DNA from: Algorimicrobium hallyeonense
GTDB taxonomy: Bacteria; Bacteroidota; Bacteroidia; Flavobacteriales; Flavobacteriaceae
Length of the DNA stretch: 64,000 nt
NCBI RefSeq assembly: GCF_042657385.1
Contig: NZ_JBHSLA010000001.1
Coordinates: 682,001 to 746,000 of the forward strand
Direction of reading: 5' to 3'
The translations under genes were made by a program, and so were the position numbers. Positions 8,350-17,118 of this stretch are shown one piece after another. Below the pieces are notes generated by a model. It saw nothing but the letters and a program-made list of their open reading frames with translations, did no database searches and had not been told where the DNA came from. Every line of letters starts with the position of its first letter. The stretch's first letter is position 1.

Positions 8350-9276
8350 TTATGTTAATTCAATATCGAATTGTGTTAAACTCTTAAACTGTTGCAAGCG
8401 TTGGTGAACTTCGTTACTTTTTAAATTCACCATGCGTTCTGTGCCAAATTTCTCGACACAAAAGGAGGCTAATGTAGACCCATAGATCACGGCATTCTTA
8501 ATGTTGTCAAACGAAACATCATCAGATTTTGCTAAATAACCTGCAAAACCACCAGCAAATGTATCTCCAGCACCTGTAGGATCAAAAACTTCTTCTAATG
8601 GTAAAGCTGGGGCGTAGAATACTTTATCATTATGAAACAATAATGCACCATGTTCACCTTTCTTAATCACCACATATTTTGGTCCCATATCATGAATTTT
8701 TCTAGCCGCAACAACTAACGAATATTCGCCAGTAAGTTGTCTTGCTTCTTCATCATTAATGGTAATTACATCTACCTTTTTAATTACGTTTAGCAAATCG
8801 TCTAATGCACAATCCATCCAGAAATTCATGGTGTCTAAAATCACCAATTCTGGCTTGTTTTCCATTTGTTCTAAAACGCTTAATTGCACTAAAGGATGTA
8901 GGTTTCCAAGCATCACAATTTTGGCATCGCGATAATTGGTTGGAACTACTGGTTGGAAATCTGCTAATACATTCAGCTCTGTTGCCAAGGTGTCACGCGT
9001 GTTCATATCATTATGATATTTACCACTCCAGAAAAATGTTTTGCCTTCCTTTACAATTTCAACACCTGAAATATCAACGTTTCTTTCTGATAATAAATTT
9101 AGATATTCCTGTGGAAAATCGCCACCAACAACTGAAACAGCTGCTGCATCCACATTAAATTGCGAAGCGGCAAGTCCAATATATGTAGCTGCGCCTCCTA
9201 AAATTTTATCAGTTTTTCCAAAAGGTGTTTCAATAGCATCAAAAGCTACGGTTCCTACAATTACTAATTTACTCAT
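8350..9276 (-). CDS. PfkB-family carbohydrate/nucleoside kinase
   Basis: A 308-residue ribokinase-fold kinase. The N-terminal di-glycine signature KILGGAATYIGLA (about residues 24-36) and the C-terminal signature DPTGAGDTFAGGFAGY (residues 232-247) are intact, with D238 as the catalytic base and the anion hole in GAGD. The substrate cannot be read from sequence; sugars, nucleosides and sugar phosphates are all possible. Its place next to the purF-like and purN genes hints at nucleotide-related metabolism. A -7 box (TATATTTG, 9306-9299) and its own terminator suggest a single-gene transcript. Confidence 0.88.
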   Translation of the reverse strand: MSKLVIVGTVAFDAIETPFGKTDKILGGAATYIGLAASQFNVDAAAVSVVGGDFPQEYLNLLSERNVDISGVEIVKEGKTFFWSGKYHNDMNTRDTLATELNVLADFQPVVPTNYRDAKIVMLGNLHPLVQLSVLEQMENKPELVILDTMNFWMDCALDDLLNVIKKVDVITINDEEARQLTGEYSLVVAARKIHDMGPKYVVIKKGEHGALLFHNDKVFYAPALPLEEVFDPTGAGDTFAGGFAGYLAKSDDVSFDNIKNAVIYGSTLASFCVEKFGTERMVNLKSNEVHQRLQQFKSLTQFDIELT

Positions 9277-9298
9277 AAAAAGGTTTCAAATTTTGATG

Positions 9299-9306
9299 CA
9301 AATATA
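9299..9306 (-). promoter_or_regulatory. -7 promoter box of the PfkB-family kinase
   Basis: TATATTTG on the minus strand, 23 nt before the start codon. Transcription would start near 9292. No well-spaced -33 TTG is seen. Confidence 0.5.
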
Positions 9307-9377
9307 GGGTTTTTGATAACTAAAAAACGAATTTATTTAAGTTCAAAGTGTTTTAAAAAAGAAGAGATTGTGCGCAT

Positions 9378-10022
9378 TTACTTACGACCAAAATCTGCAG
9401 GAATTTCTCCCCAAGCTTTCGTTTCCCATTTTACAATAGTGGTTGTATAAGTATTTTCTTTCAGCCATTTTACGCCACGATCTACCAATTCAAACATTTT
9501 TTCGTTTTTAGAATTACGTGGTAATTTGGTATTACAGGTTTTTTTACGCACCCAGCTCATAGCTATTTTAGAATCCGTGTACAAAATGCGGTCGCTATTA
9601 TGTTGCTTTAAAAATGCTAATCCGTGAACAAGTGCTAAAAATTCGCCAATATTATTAGTCCCTTCCGGAAAAGGACCTTGAATAAATAATTGTTTTTTAG
9701 ATTTAGTGTCTACACCTCTATATTCCATAATACCTGGATTTCCAGACGATGCAGCATCAACAGATATAGAATTATAATTTGGAAGGCCTATTTTTTTGAG
9801 TTGGGTTTCAGATAATTCACTTTTAAATCCTTTCTTCTTGCCAATAAAATCTTTGTAATTACTGTTTAAAGCTTTTTTGGCCGCATCAAAGGTGTCAAAA
9901 GATTTATAAACTGCACCTTGGTAATCCTTAACCTGCGCTTTGCAGTCGTTCCAAGTTTCAAAAACACCAGTTTTATGACCTTTCCAAACGGTATAATATT
10001 TTTTCTTCTTCTTTTTGGACAC
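9378..10022 (-). CDS. rnhA: Ribonuclease H with N-terminal viroplasmin-like domain
   Basis: A 214-residue two-domain RNase H. Residues 8-50 (YYTVWKGHKTGVFETW, then YKSFDTFDAAKKAL) form the RNase H1 N-terminal (viroplasmin-like) domain, which binds RNA:DNA hybrids. The catalytic domain begins near residue 84. The active-site acids are visible as D89 (SVDAASSGNPG), E127 (NIGEFLALVHG), D150 (LYTDSKIAMSWV) and D210 (IPADFG). It degrades RNA in RNA:DNA hybrids during replication and R-loop removal. A very basic N-terminus (KKKKKK) is common in this family. It lies between the kinase and purN on the same strand, with a degenerate dispersed repeat just upstream (10066-10145). Confidence 0.9.
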   Translation of the reverse strand: MSKKKKKKYYTVWKGHKTGVFETWNDCKAQVKDYQGAVYKSFDTFDAAKKALNSNYKDFIGKKKGFKSELSETQLKKIGLPNYNSISVDAASSGNPGIMEYRGVDTKSKKQLFIQGPFPEGTNNIGEFLALVHGLAFLKQHNSDRILYTDSKIAMSWVRKKTCNTKLPRNSKNEKMFELVDRGVKWLKENTYTTTIVKWETKAWGEIPADFGRK

Positions 10023-10065
10023 GAATTATGCGGTTTAGTTTAAAATAGTATTGGTGTTTTGCTTG

Positions 10066-10145
10066 GTCATTCAGAGCAATAGCGATGAATCTCTTTTATT
10101 CCATATTCTATAGAGATTCTTAAGTCGTACCTCCTTCTGAATGCC
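10066..10145. repeat. Degenerate palindromic dispersed repeat
   Basis: The outer arms GGTCATTCAGA (10065-10075) and TCTGAATGCC (10137-10145) and the inner arms GAATCTC (10087-10093) and GAGATTC (10113-10119) make an interrupted palindrome. The pattern of GTCATTC...GAATCTC...GAGATTC...GAATG resembles dispersed intergenic repeats I know from other bacteria, but it is eroded. It fills the gap between purN and rnhA. Confidence 0.55.
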
Positions 10146-10147
10146 AT

Positions 10148-10714
10148 TTATTTGCTTAATAGTTCCTCAATTACTTTCGGAAAATGTTCCATTTCCAATG
10201 CATGAATTTTTTCGGCTACACCTTCGGCAGTATCTGTAGGTAAAACAGGACAGGTTGCTTGAAATATGAGTGCGCCTTCATCATAATGTTCGTTTACATA
10301 ATGAATACTAATACCTGTTTCAATTTCTTTATTAGCAACAATAGCATGATGAACATGCATACCATACATACCTTTACCACCATAATTAGGCAAAAGTGCA
10401 GGGTGAATATTAATAACTTTATTTGGGAACGCTGCCAAGATATGCTCGGGAAATTTCCACAGAAAACCCGCTAATACAATTAAATCGGGTTGAAAGGTTT
10501 GTAGGATATTCAAAACATCATCGGACTTTGAAAACGCTTGTCTATTGAATGAAAACGCGCTAATATTTAGATTTTTAGCACGCTCCAGTACTTTGGCATG
10601 AGGATTGTTGGTCATAACATGCGTAACTTTAACATGCGCGTTGTTTAGAAAAAACTTAATTAAATTTTCAGCATTAGATCCAGATCCGGACGCAAAAATT
10701 ACAATACGTTTCAT
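10148..10714 (-). CDS. purN: Phosphoribosylglycinamide formyltransferase
   Basis: A protein of about 188 residues that transfers the formyl group of 10-formyl-THF to GAR in purine synthesis. I take the start at 10714 (MKRIVIFASGSGSNAEN), because the family begins directly with this glycine-rich PRPP/GAR-phosphate loop. An ATG five codons upstream (10729) is also in frame. The catalytic trio appears as Asn and His in KVINIHPALLPNYGG and Asp in HYDEGALIFQ, and the folate loop ETGISIHYV is present. It lies divergent to acpP and is followed by a dispersed repeat. The purine genes purN and purF-like are on the same strand but separated by a kinase and RNase H. Confidence 0.93.
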   Translation of the reverse strand: MKRIVIFASGSGSNAENLIKFFLNNAHVKVTHVMTNNPHAKVLERAKNLNISAFSFNRQAFSKSDDVLNILQTFQPDLIVLAGFLWKFPEHILAAFPNKVINIHPALLPNYGGKGMYGMHVHHAIVANKEIETGISIHYVNEHYDEGALIFQATCPVLPTDTAEGVAEKIHALEMEHFPKVIEELLSK

Positions 10715-10859
10715 ATAGCAGCTTGTCAAGTCATGATTAGTTCCGCAAAAAAAAGAATAAATTATAACAATTAGAAGGTAAAAAGGATTTACTTAAAGGA
10801 AATTTAGTAAATTACAACCACATTTTTGCAGTAAAGGTGTGGAATAAGAATAAAATTTT

Positions 10860-10867
10860 TATTTTTG
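10860..10867 (+). promoter_or_regulatory. -7 promoter box of the acpP-fabF-rnc operon
   Basis: TATTTTTG fits TAnnTTTG and lies 31 nt upstream of the acpP ATG. Transcription would start near 10874. Confidence 0.5.
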
Positions 10868-10898
10868 CCAACTAATTAAAACTTAAAATTAAAAGATT

Positions 10899-11132
10899 AT
10901 GTCAGACATTGCATCAAGAGTAAAAGCGATTATCGTAGACAAATTAGGTGTTGATGAAAACGAAGTTGTAACTGAAGCTAGCTTCACGAACGATTTAGGA
11001 GCAGATTCATTAGACACTGTAGAATTAATCATGGAATTCGAAAAGGAATTCGATATTCAAATCCCAGACGATCAAGCAGAAAACATTGCAACGGTTGGTC
11101 AAGCTATCTCTTATATAGAAACAGCAAAATAA
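10899..11132 (+). CDS. acpP: Acyl carrier protein
   Basis: A 77-residue acidic protein, the typical ACP size. S37 in GADSLDTVELIM is the serine that takes the 4'-phosphopantetheine arm. It carries growing acyl chains for the type II fatty acid synthase in the cytosol. It is the first gene of an operon, with fabF 13 bp downstream, the classic pairing. A -7 box lies at 10860-10867. Confidence 0.98.
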   Translation: MSDIASRVKAIIVDKLGVDENEVVTEASFTNDLGADSLDTVELIMEFEKEFDIQIPDDQAENIATVGQAISYIETAK

Positions 11133-11145
11133 TTCATTAGAATTT

Positions 11146-12396
11146 ATGGAATTAAAGCGAGTTGTAGTTACTGGTTTAGGAGCACTAACACCTATAGGGA
11201 ATACCAAAGATGAATTTTGGGAAGCACTAGTAAGTGGAAAGAGTGGTGCTGCACCTATAACGTATTTTGATACTGAAAAGTTCAAGACAAAATTCGCTTG
11301 CGAATTAAAAAACTTTAATGCCACCGATTTTCTTGACAGAAAAGAAGCGCGAAAAATGGACCGGTTTACGCAGTATGCTATGGTAGCTTCAGATGAAGCT
11401 ATTGCAGATTCTAAACTGGACCTAGACGCGGTAAACAAATTAAGAGTCGGTGTTATTTGGGGAGCAGGAATAGGTGGTTTGGAAACCTTCCAGGACGAAG
11501 TTTTAAACTTTGCTGCTGGTGATGGCACACCAAGATTTAACCCATTCTTCATTCCGAAAATGATTGCAGATATTGCACCAGGAAACATTTCCATTAAACA
11601 TGGATTTATGGGCCCTAATTATACAACAGTATCTGCTTGTGCATCTTCGGCCAATGCTATGATTGATGCGCTAAACTATATTCGTTTAGGACATTGTGAT
11701 GTTATAGTAACCGGTGGAAGTGAAGCTGCAGTAACTATTGCAGGTATGGGTGGTTTTAACGCCATGCATGCCTTGTCAACTAGAAATGAAAGCCCAGAAA
11801 CAGCCTCAAGACCTTTTGATGCTACCAGAGATGGTTTTGTATTAGGTGAAGGTGCTGGTGCTATTGTACTAGAAGATTACGAACATGCCAAAGCGCGTGG
11901 AGCTAAAATTTATGCGGAAGTATTAGGAGGCGGTATGTCTTCAGATGCCTACCACATGACAGCGCCACATCCAGAAGGAATTGGTGTGATTGCAGTAATG
12001 AGAAATTGTTTAGAAAACGCAGGCTTAAAACCAGAAGAAGTTGATCATATCAACACGCATGGAACGTCAACACCTCTAGGAGATGTTGCCGAACTGAAAG
12101 CAATTTCTGAAGTGTTTGGAGCGCATGCTAAAAATATTAATATCAATTCAACAAAGTCTATGACAGGTCACCTGTTAGGAGCTGCTGGTGCTATTGAGTC
12201 TATTGCGTCTATATTAGCAATGGAACACGGTATGGTACCACCAACTATAAATCATGAGGTTGCTGATGAAAATATTGATTCTGAATTAAATTTAACGTTA
12301 AACAAAGCACAAAAACGCGATGTTAAAGTTGCCATGAGTAATACGTTTGGTTTTGGTGGCCATAATGCATGCGTATTATTTAAAAAAATTGATTAA
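11146..12396 (+). CDS. fabF: 3-oxoacyl-[acyl-carrier-protein] synthase II
   Basis: A 416-residue elongating condensing enzyme, full length for FabF. The catalytic triad is Cys165 (VSACASSANAM), His305 (INTHGTSTPLGD) and His342 (SMTGHLLGAAGAIE), the Cys-His-His arrangement of KAS I/II enzymes. It condenses malonyl-ACP with acyl-ACP and takes part in temperature-dependent control of unsaturated fatty acids in other bacteria. It directly follows acpP and is followed 7 bp later by rnc. A single fabF/fabB-type enzyme often serves both roles in Bacteroidota, which I cannot judge here. Confidence 0.97.
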   Translation: MELKRVVVTGLGALTPIGNTKDEFWEALVSGKSGAAPITYFDTEKFKTKFACELKNFNATDFLDRKEARKMDRFTQYAMVASDEAIADSKLDLDAVNKLRVGVIWGAGIGGLETFQDEVLNFAAGDGTPRFNPFFIPKMIADIAPGNISIKHGFMGPNYTTVSACASSANAMIDALNYIRLGHCDVIVTGGSEAAVTIAGMGGFNAMHALSTRNESPETASRPFDATRDGFVLGEGAGAIVLEDYEHAKARGAKIYAEVLGGGMSSDAYHMTAPHPEGIGVIAVMRNCLENAGLKPEEVDHINTHGTSTPLGDVAELKAISEVFGAHAKNININSTKSMTGHLLGAAGAIESIASILAMEHGMVPPTINHEVADENIDSELNLTLNKAQKRDVKVAMSNTFGFGGHNACVLFKKID

Positions 12397-12403
12397 ACAA
12401 CGA

Positions 12404-13144
12404 ATGAAAAACATTCGAAACATATTAAATTCCCGTTCAAAATCTGGCGGGAATTTTTTTGTATGTATCCATAATATTCTTGGCTTCAAACCCAAAAATA
12501 TAGCCTATTACAAAAAAGCATTCACCCATCGCTCCATGAACATTAAGGATGCGGAAGGTCACCCTATTAATTATGAGCGTCTAGAATTTTTAGGCGATGC
12601 TATGCTAGGGTCTGTAATTGCATCACATTTATATTCTGAAGTGCCAAGTGGCGATGAAGGCTATTTAACAAAAATGCGTTCTAAAATTGTAAGTCGCGAG
12701 CATCTTAATGAGCTTGGAAAAGACTTAAATTTAATTGATTTAGTTGAAAGTAAAATACCTAAAGGTCATTTTGGTGATAATATTTATGGCAATTTATTTG
12801 AAGCGTTAGTTGGCGCTATATTTTTAGATCGTGGGTATAAGTATTGCGAAAAGTTTATCTACAAAAAAGTTATTATCCCATATGTAGATATTTCTCAATT
12901 GGAAGGTAAAGTAATTAGCTACAAAAGCTTACTGATTGAATGGTGCCAAAAGGAGAAAAAAGTTTTCGATTATAATGTTTATGAAGATACTGGTAATGAT
13001 GACATTCGCCATTTTGCCGTAAAATTATCTGTTGATAATAAAGTGGTAGCAAAAGCACGAGCTACCTCCAAGAAAAAGGCAGAAGAAAAAGCCTCTAAAC
13101 GCGCCTTTTTTGTTTTTCAAAATCAGATGTCCAAAGATAACTAG
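12404..13144 (+). CDS. rnc: Ribonuclease III
   Basis: A 246-residue double-strand-specific RNase. The signature YERLEFLGDAMLGS (about residues 57-70) carries the first catalytic acidic residues. The partner acids lie in NLFEALVGAIFLDRG. The C-terminal double-stranded RNA-binding domain runs from about residue 180 (YKSLLIEWCQKEKK) to ATSKKKAEEKASKRA. I choose the ATG at 12404, 7 bp after the fabF stop, rather than an in-frame codon inside fabF at 12347, because the N-terminus NILNSRS...GNFF looks like the normal family start. A terminator-like hairpin (12427-12460) lies inside codons 8-19 and could limit or autoregulate expression. The acpP-fabF-rnc order is classical. Confidence 0.95.
   Translation: MKNIRNILNSRSKSGGNFFVCIHNILGFKPKNIAYYKKAFTHRSMNIKDAEGHPINYERLEFLGDAMLGSVIASHLYSEVPSGDEGYLTKMRSKIVSREHLNELGKDLNLIDLVESKIPKGHFGDNIYGNLFEALVGAIFLDRGYKYCEKFIYKKVIIPYVDISQLEGKVISYKSLLIEWCQKEKKVFDYNVYEDTGNDDIRHFAVKLSVDNKVVAKARATSKKKAEEKASKRAFFVFQNQMSKDN
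12427..12460 (+). terminator. Terminator-like hairpin inside the 5' end of rnc
   Basis: AAATTCCCG (12427-12435) pairs perfectly with CGGGAATTT (12448-12456) around a 12-nt loop, and a T run follows to 12460. It looks like an intrinsic terminator after fabF but lies within the rnc reading frame. It could act as an attenuator or an RNase III target. Confidence 0.5.
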
Positions 13145-13246
13145 CGTATAAAGTTACGATAACGTTTGTGTAACACATTCCTGTTAAGTTTAATATAAAC
13201 AACATCCAATTATAGCTATTATACACTATCTTTACAAATAGTTTTG

Positions 13247-13741
13247 ATGATTATGCTAATGCAAAAACTAGACTTAAACGATTTTTTAGATACCATAGAT
13301 TATGCACTAATTGGTATTCATAGCCCTTTAGAAAGTTACCGGTTAGCCTATTTTCTAAATAAAGAATTACAACTTCTTTTATCAAGACAAAAAGCCGATT
13401 TAGACTTCGGAAACAACACACAGTACGAAATTTTTGAATGGGTAGATGCGCATAAATTTGCCACATGGCATTTAGTATCAAATAGCTGCCAAGTAGAAGT
13501 AATAACGACGGAAAATGATAATTCTCTTTTTGGTTCTCAAGACCAGCGAACCACAGAAACCTATCATTTAATACCCGAATACAAAACGGTGAATTATTTT
13601 TTGAAAATTTCTGATGACGCTATTACAGAAGATCAAGTTCAGGAGCTAACTAAAAAAATTCAATCCATTCCGAATGTTGTTGCCGCTTATAGTGTCAACC
13701 CTTCGGAACTAAAATCTAAAAACAACTTAATATTTTATTAA
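13247..13741 (+). CDS. IPExxxVDY family protein
   Basis: A conserved Bacteroidota protein of about 160 residues with unknown molecular function. It is recognised by the IPExxxVDY-type segment, here LIPEYKTVNYFLKI near residue 108, with Asn in place of the usual Asp. Its position directly before pyruvate kinase and after rnc is the normal one for the family. The start is uncertain: ATGs at 13247, 13253 and 13259 and a TTG at 13244 are all in frame; 13259 (MQKLDLNDFL) is equally plausible. It overlaps pyk by one base (TAATG), so the two are translationally coupled. No signal peptide or membrane segment is seen. A role in pyk expression or assembly would be a guess. Confidence 0.85.
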   Translation: MIMLMQKLDLNDFLDTIDYALIGIHSPLESYRLAYFLNKELQLLLSRQKADLDFGNNTQYEIFEWVDAHKFATWHLVSNSCQVEVITTENDNSLFGSQDQRTTETYHLIPEYKTVNYFLKISDDAITEDQVQELTKKIQSIPNVVAAYSVNPSELKSKNNLIFY

Positions 13742-15183
13742 TGTTAAAAAGAAAAAAAACAAAAATAGTAGCCACATTAGGACCAGCAACAAGCACGAAA
13801 GCCGTTTTAAAGGCTATGCTTGACGAAGGTGTAAATGTGTTTAGAATTAACTTTTCACATGCCGATTATAAAGATGTAGAAGAGCGCATTGGAATGATTC
13901 GTGAATTAAACGATGAATTTGGATACAATGCCGCCATTTTAGGTGATTTGCAAGGTCCAAAATTGCGTGTCGGAACCATGAAAGGTGAAGTGATTGTAAA
14001 TGAAGGAGACGAAATTATTTTTGCAACAGGAAAACGTTTTGAAGGAACCAAAGAACGGGTTTATATGACCTATGATAAGTTTCCTCAAGATGCCAAACCA
14101 GGCGAACGGATTCTGTTAGATGACGGGAAACTTATTTTTGAAGTCGTATCAACCGATAAAAAATCGGAAGTCAAAGCGCGCGTTATTCAAGGTGGACCAT
14201 TACGCTCTAAAAAAGGCGTTAATTTACCAAACACGAATATATCGCAACCGGCTTTAACAGAAAAGGATATTGAAGATGCTATTTTTGCCATTAAAATGGA
14301 AGTAGATTGGATGGCTTTATCCTTTGTACGTCATGCAGAAGATTTAATGCAATTAGAAGAATTAATCAGTAAGCACAGTGACCATAAAATTCCAATTATT
14401 GCTAAAATTGAAAAGCCAGAAGCGGTAGAAAATATCGATAAAATTGTTGCCTATTGCGATGGTTTAATGGTAGCTCGTGGCGATTTAGGTGTGGAAATTC
14501 CAGCGGAAGAAGTGCCTCTTATTCAAAAACAATTGGTATTACGCGCAAAACAAGCTCGTATTCCCGTAATTATTGCAACACAAATGATGGAAACTATGAT
14601 TTCCAGTTTAACACCAACACGAGCGGAAGTTAATGACGTGGCCAATTCAGTTATGGATGGTGCCGATGCCGTTATGCTTTCAGGTGAAACTTCTGTAGGG
14701 CAATATCCGGTTCAGGTAATTAGACAAATGTCTAATATTATCAAAAGTGTGGAAGATTCCAACTTGATAAAAGTACCACAAATGCCACCTCATATTCGAA
14801 CCAAACGTTTTATAACAAAATCTATTTGCTATCATGCCGCCAATATGGCAAACGAAATTGATGCAAAAGCTATTTCTACATTAACAAATAGTGGTTATAC
14901 GGCTTTCCAAATTTCGGCATGGCGACCAAAAGCACATATTTTAGTATTCTCGTCTAACCGCAGGATTTTAACCCAACTGAATTTACTTTGGGGTGTAAAA
15001 GCATTTTTCTATGATAAATTTGTGAGTACAGATGAAACCATTGAAGATGTTAATACCATAGCTTGTCAAAAAGGCTATTTGGAAGAAGGTGATATGTTGG
15101 TGAGTTTAGCAGCTATGCCAATTCAGGATAAAGGCATGGTAAATACGCTTCGAGTGACTGAAATAACAAGTTGTAATTTTTAA
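13741..15183 (+). CDS. pyk: Pyruvate kinase
   Basis: A 480-residue glycolytic enzyme, full length, making pyruvate and ATP from PEP and ADP. The N-terminal KIVATLGPAT, the FRINFSHA substrate loop, and the catalytic signature IPIIAKIEKPEAVEN (lysine in AKIEKPE) are present. DGLMVARGDLGVEIP binds the metal and TQMMETM lies in the active site. The C-terminal allosteric domain (from about residue 350) is present and ends at TSCNF. It is coupled to the preceding IPExxxVDY gene through a TAATG overlap and is followed by a strong terminator, so the pair is probably a two-gene unit. Confidence 0.97.
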   Translation: MLKRKKTKIVATLGPATSTKAVLKAMLDEGVNVFRINFSHADYKDVEERIGMIRELNDEFGYNAAILGDLQGPKLRVGTMKGEVIVNEGDEIIFATGKRFEGTKERVYMTYDKFPQDAKPGERILLDDGKLIFEVVSTDKKSEVKARVIQGGPLRSKKGVNLPNTNISQPALTEKDIEDAIFAIKMEVDWMALSFVRHAEDLMQLEELISKHSDHKIPIIAKIEKPEAVENIDKIVAYCDGLMVARGDLGVEIPAEEVPLIQKQLVLRAKQARIPVIIATQMMETMISSLTPTRAEVNDVANSVMDGADAVMLSGETSVGQYPVQVIRQMSNIIKSVEDSNLIKVPQMPPHIRTKRFITKSICYHAANMANEIDAKAISTLTNSGYTAFQISAWRPKAHILVFSSNRRILTQLNLLWGVKAFFYDKFVSTDETIEDVNTIACQKGYLEEGDMLVSLAAMPIQDKGMVNTLRVTEITSCNF

Positions 15184-15211
15184 GAATCGACCACCATTCT
15201 AATATAGAAGG

Positions 15212-15246
15212 ACCTCATTAATCATAAAACTAATGAGGTTTTTTTG
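15212..15246 (+). terminator. Terminator after pyk
   Basis: ACCTCATTA (15212-15220) pairs with TAATGAGGT (15231-15239) around a 10-nt loop, followed by a T tract. Confidence 0.85.
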
Positions 15247-15283
15247 AATTCTATTTTATTAAACGCTCCCCCAAGATGCTATT

Positions 15284-16387
15284 CTAAAAAGCAAACTGCA
15301 ATTGCACACTAACCGCTTTTTTTTCTTCGGGTTTTTTGGTTTTTTTATCGGTGTTGAGGTTGGATAATGAGATTCCTAAAAGTCGCACCGAATTTTGCAT
15401 ACTTTTTTGATACAATAAATCTTTGGCTGTTTCTAAAATTACGCTGGCATCACTCACAAAATACGGCAATGTTTTACTGCGTGTTTGCATGGTAAAATCG
15501 CTATATTTTATTTTTAAAGTGATGGTTTTTCCCGCCACATCACTTTTTATTAATCGTTTGGACACTTCGTCTGCAATATGTTCTAACTTTTCCAACATGA
15601 AAATTTCCGAGGATAAATTTTCACTAAAGGTCCGCTCGGCAGCTAATGACTTTCGAATTCTATTTGGTTTAACTTCGCTGGTATGTATCCCGCGAACCAC
15701 TTGGTAATAAAAACGACCAGATTTACCAAAATGTGTGTCTAGGTATTCACTGGTTTTCGACTTCAAGTCGGTGCCTGTAAAAATACCGAGCTGATACATT
15801 TTCTCGGCCGTTACTTTCCCAACACCATAAAATTTCCGAATATCTAAACCTTCTAAAAAGGGTAAAACATCTTCAGGATTTACCGTTTTCTGGCCATTAG
15901 GTTTGTTGTAATCACTGGCAATTTTTGCAATAAATTTATTGATGGAAATTCCGGCGGAAGCTGTTAAGCCGACTTCATTAAAAATACGCGTTCGGATTTC
16001 TTGGGCTATTAAACTCGCACTGGGATTGCCTTTTTTATTTTCGGTAACGTCTAGATAGGCTTCATCTAAAGACAAAGGTTCTACCAAATCGGTATAATCG
16101 TAAAAAATGTTCCGAATCTGTTTAGAAATTTCACGATACCGATCAAAACGGGTTTTAGTAAATATTAAGTCAGGGCACAAACGTCTGGCTTGCATACCGC
16201 TCATGGCACTACGAACGCCAAACTTCCGAGCTTCATAACTAGCAGCACTAACTACACCACGATTACCAGAACCACCAACAGCCACTGGCTTCCCTTTTAA
16301 TTCAGGATTATCCATTTGCTCTACAGACGCATAAAAGGCGTCCATATCCACATGAATAATTTTTCTAATGGGAAATGTGTCTGGCAT
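15284..16387 (-). CDS. dinB: DNA polymerase IV (Y-family)
   Basis: A 367-residue translesion polymerase. HVDMDAFYASVEQ (D14, D16) and SLDEAYLDVT (D108, E109) are the palm-domain metal ligands. YEARKFGVRSAMSG is the finger region, GVGKVTAEKMYQLGI is the helix-hairpin-helix thumb, and a full little-finger domain follows from about residue 240. The extreme C-terminus VQLQFAF resembles a beta-clamp-binding motif. It copies past lesions with low fidelity in the cytosol. It stands alone and diverges from the next gene; I see no LexA-type operator in the short 41-bp gap. Confidence 0.95.
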   Translation of the reverse strand: MPDTFPIRKIIHVDMDAFYASVEQMDNPELKGKPVAVGGSGNRGVVSAASYEARKFGVRSAMSGMQARRLCPDLIFTKTRFDRYREISKQIRNIFYDYTDLVEPLSLDEAYLDVTENKKGNPSASLIAQEIRTRIFNEVGLTASAGISINKFIAKIASDYNKPNGQKTVNPEDVLPFLEGLDIRKFYGVGKVTAEKMYQLGIFTGTDLKSKTSEYLDTHFGKSGRFYYQVVRGIHTSEVKPNRIRKSLAAERTFSENLSSEIFMLEKLEHIADEVSKRLIKSDVAGKTITLKIKYSDFTMQTRSKTLPYFVSDASVILETAKDLLYQKSMQNSVRLLGISLSNLNTDKKTKKPEEKKAVSVQLQFAF

Positions 16388-16428
16388 GATGTAAATTTAT
16401 AATATCTTTAGCATATAAACAGGTCAAT

Positions 16429-17088
16429 ATGGGGAAAACAGCTATCATTTTAGGAGCAACAGGATTAACTGGCGGTTTGCTATTGCAGCAACTTCTGGAC
16501 GATAACAGATATGATAAAATTAAGTTGTTTTCACGATCATCTTGTGGTATTGGTAATCCCAAAATTGAAGAGCATTTGGTGGATTTATTCGAATTAAAAT
16601 CCCACCAAGAACAGTTTACAGGCAACGTGGTCTTTTGTTGTATAGGAACCACCAAAGCAAAAACGCCTGACCAGGAAACCTATTTAAAAATTGATTATGG
16701 TATTCCTGTTTCCGCCGCTGAAATGGCTAAAGAAAATGGGATTAAAACCTATATTGTGATTTCTGCCTTAGGTGCTGATAAAAACAGTAAGGTGTTTTAC
16801 AATCGTACGAAAGGTAGAATGGAAGAGGCCGTTTTGGCACAACAAATATCAAATACCTACGTGCTCCAACCATCTCTAATTGGTGGGAGTCGTGATGAAA
16901 ACCGTTTAGGTGAAAAACTAGCTAAAATTGCTATGACTGTGGTTAATCCATTTTTAATAGGTTCATTGGCTAAATACAAATCCATCCAACCAGAAACCAT
17001 TGCAAAATGCATGGTGTTTTTAGATAATAACAATTATCCAGATAGTCGGATTTTGTCGGATGATATTAAACACATTGCAAATCAATAA
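16429..17088 (+). CDS. NAD(P)-binding Rossmann-fold protein (atypical SDR, HTATIP2-like)
   Basis: A 219-residue protein with an N-terminal dinucleotide-binding loop ILGATGLTGGLLLQQLL (GxxGxxG). VVFCCIGTT is a second Rossmann strand, and YNRTKGRMEEAV is a YxxxK-like active-site segment. This layout fits the atypical short-chain dehydrogenases of the HTATIP2/NmrA-like group. The substrate is unknown. It diverges from dinB and is followed 30 bp later by the CYTH gene in the same direction. No signal peptide or membrane span is seen. Confidence 0.75.
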   Translation: MGKTAIILGATGLTGGLLLQQLLDDNRYDKIKLFSRSSCGIGNPKIEEHLVDLFELKSHQEQFTGNVVFCCIGTTKAKTPDQETYLKIDYGIPVSAAEMAKENGIKTYIVISALGADKNSKVFYNRTKGRMEEAVLAQQISNTYVLQPSLIGGSRDENRLGEKLAKIAMTVVNPFLIGSLAKYKSIQPETIAKCMVFLDNNNYPDSRILSDDIKHIANQ

Positions 17089-17118
17089 CGCATTTTCGCT
17101 TCAGCGAAATCTTTAAAT

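Noticed and set aside
11025..11594. Long open frame antisense to acpP and fabF
   Set aside because: It lies entirely on the other strand of two certain genes and shows no protein family features.
12347..12403. Upstream extension of rnc into fabF
   Set aside because: It would overlap the end of fabF by about 50 nt; the ATG at 12404 gives the normal family N-terminus.
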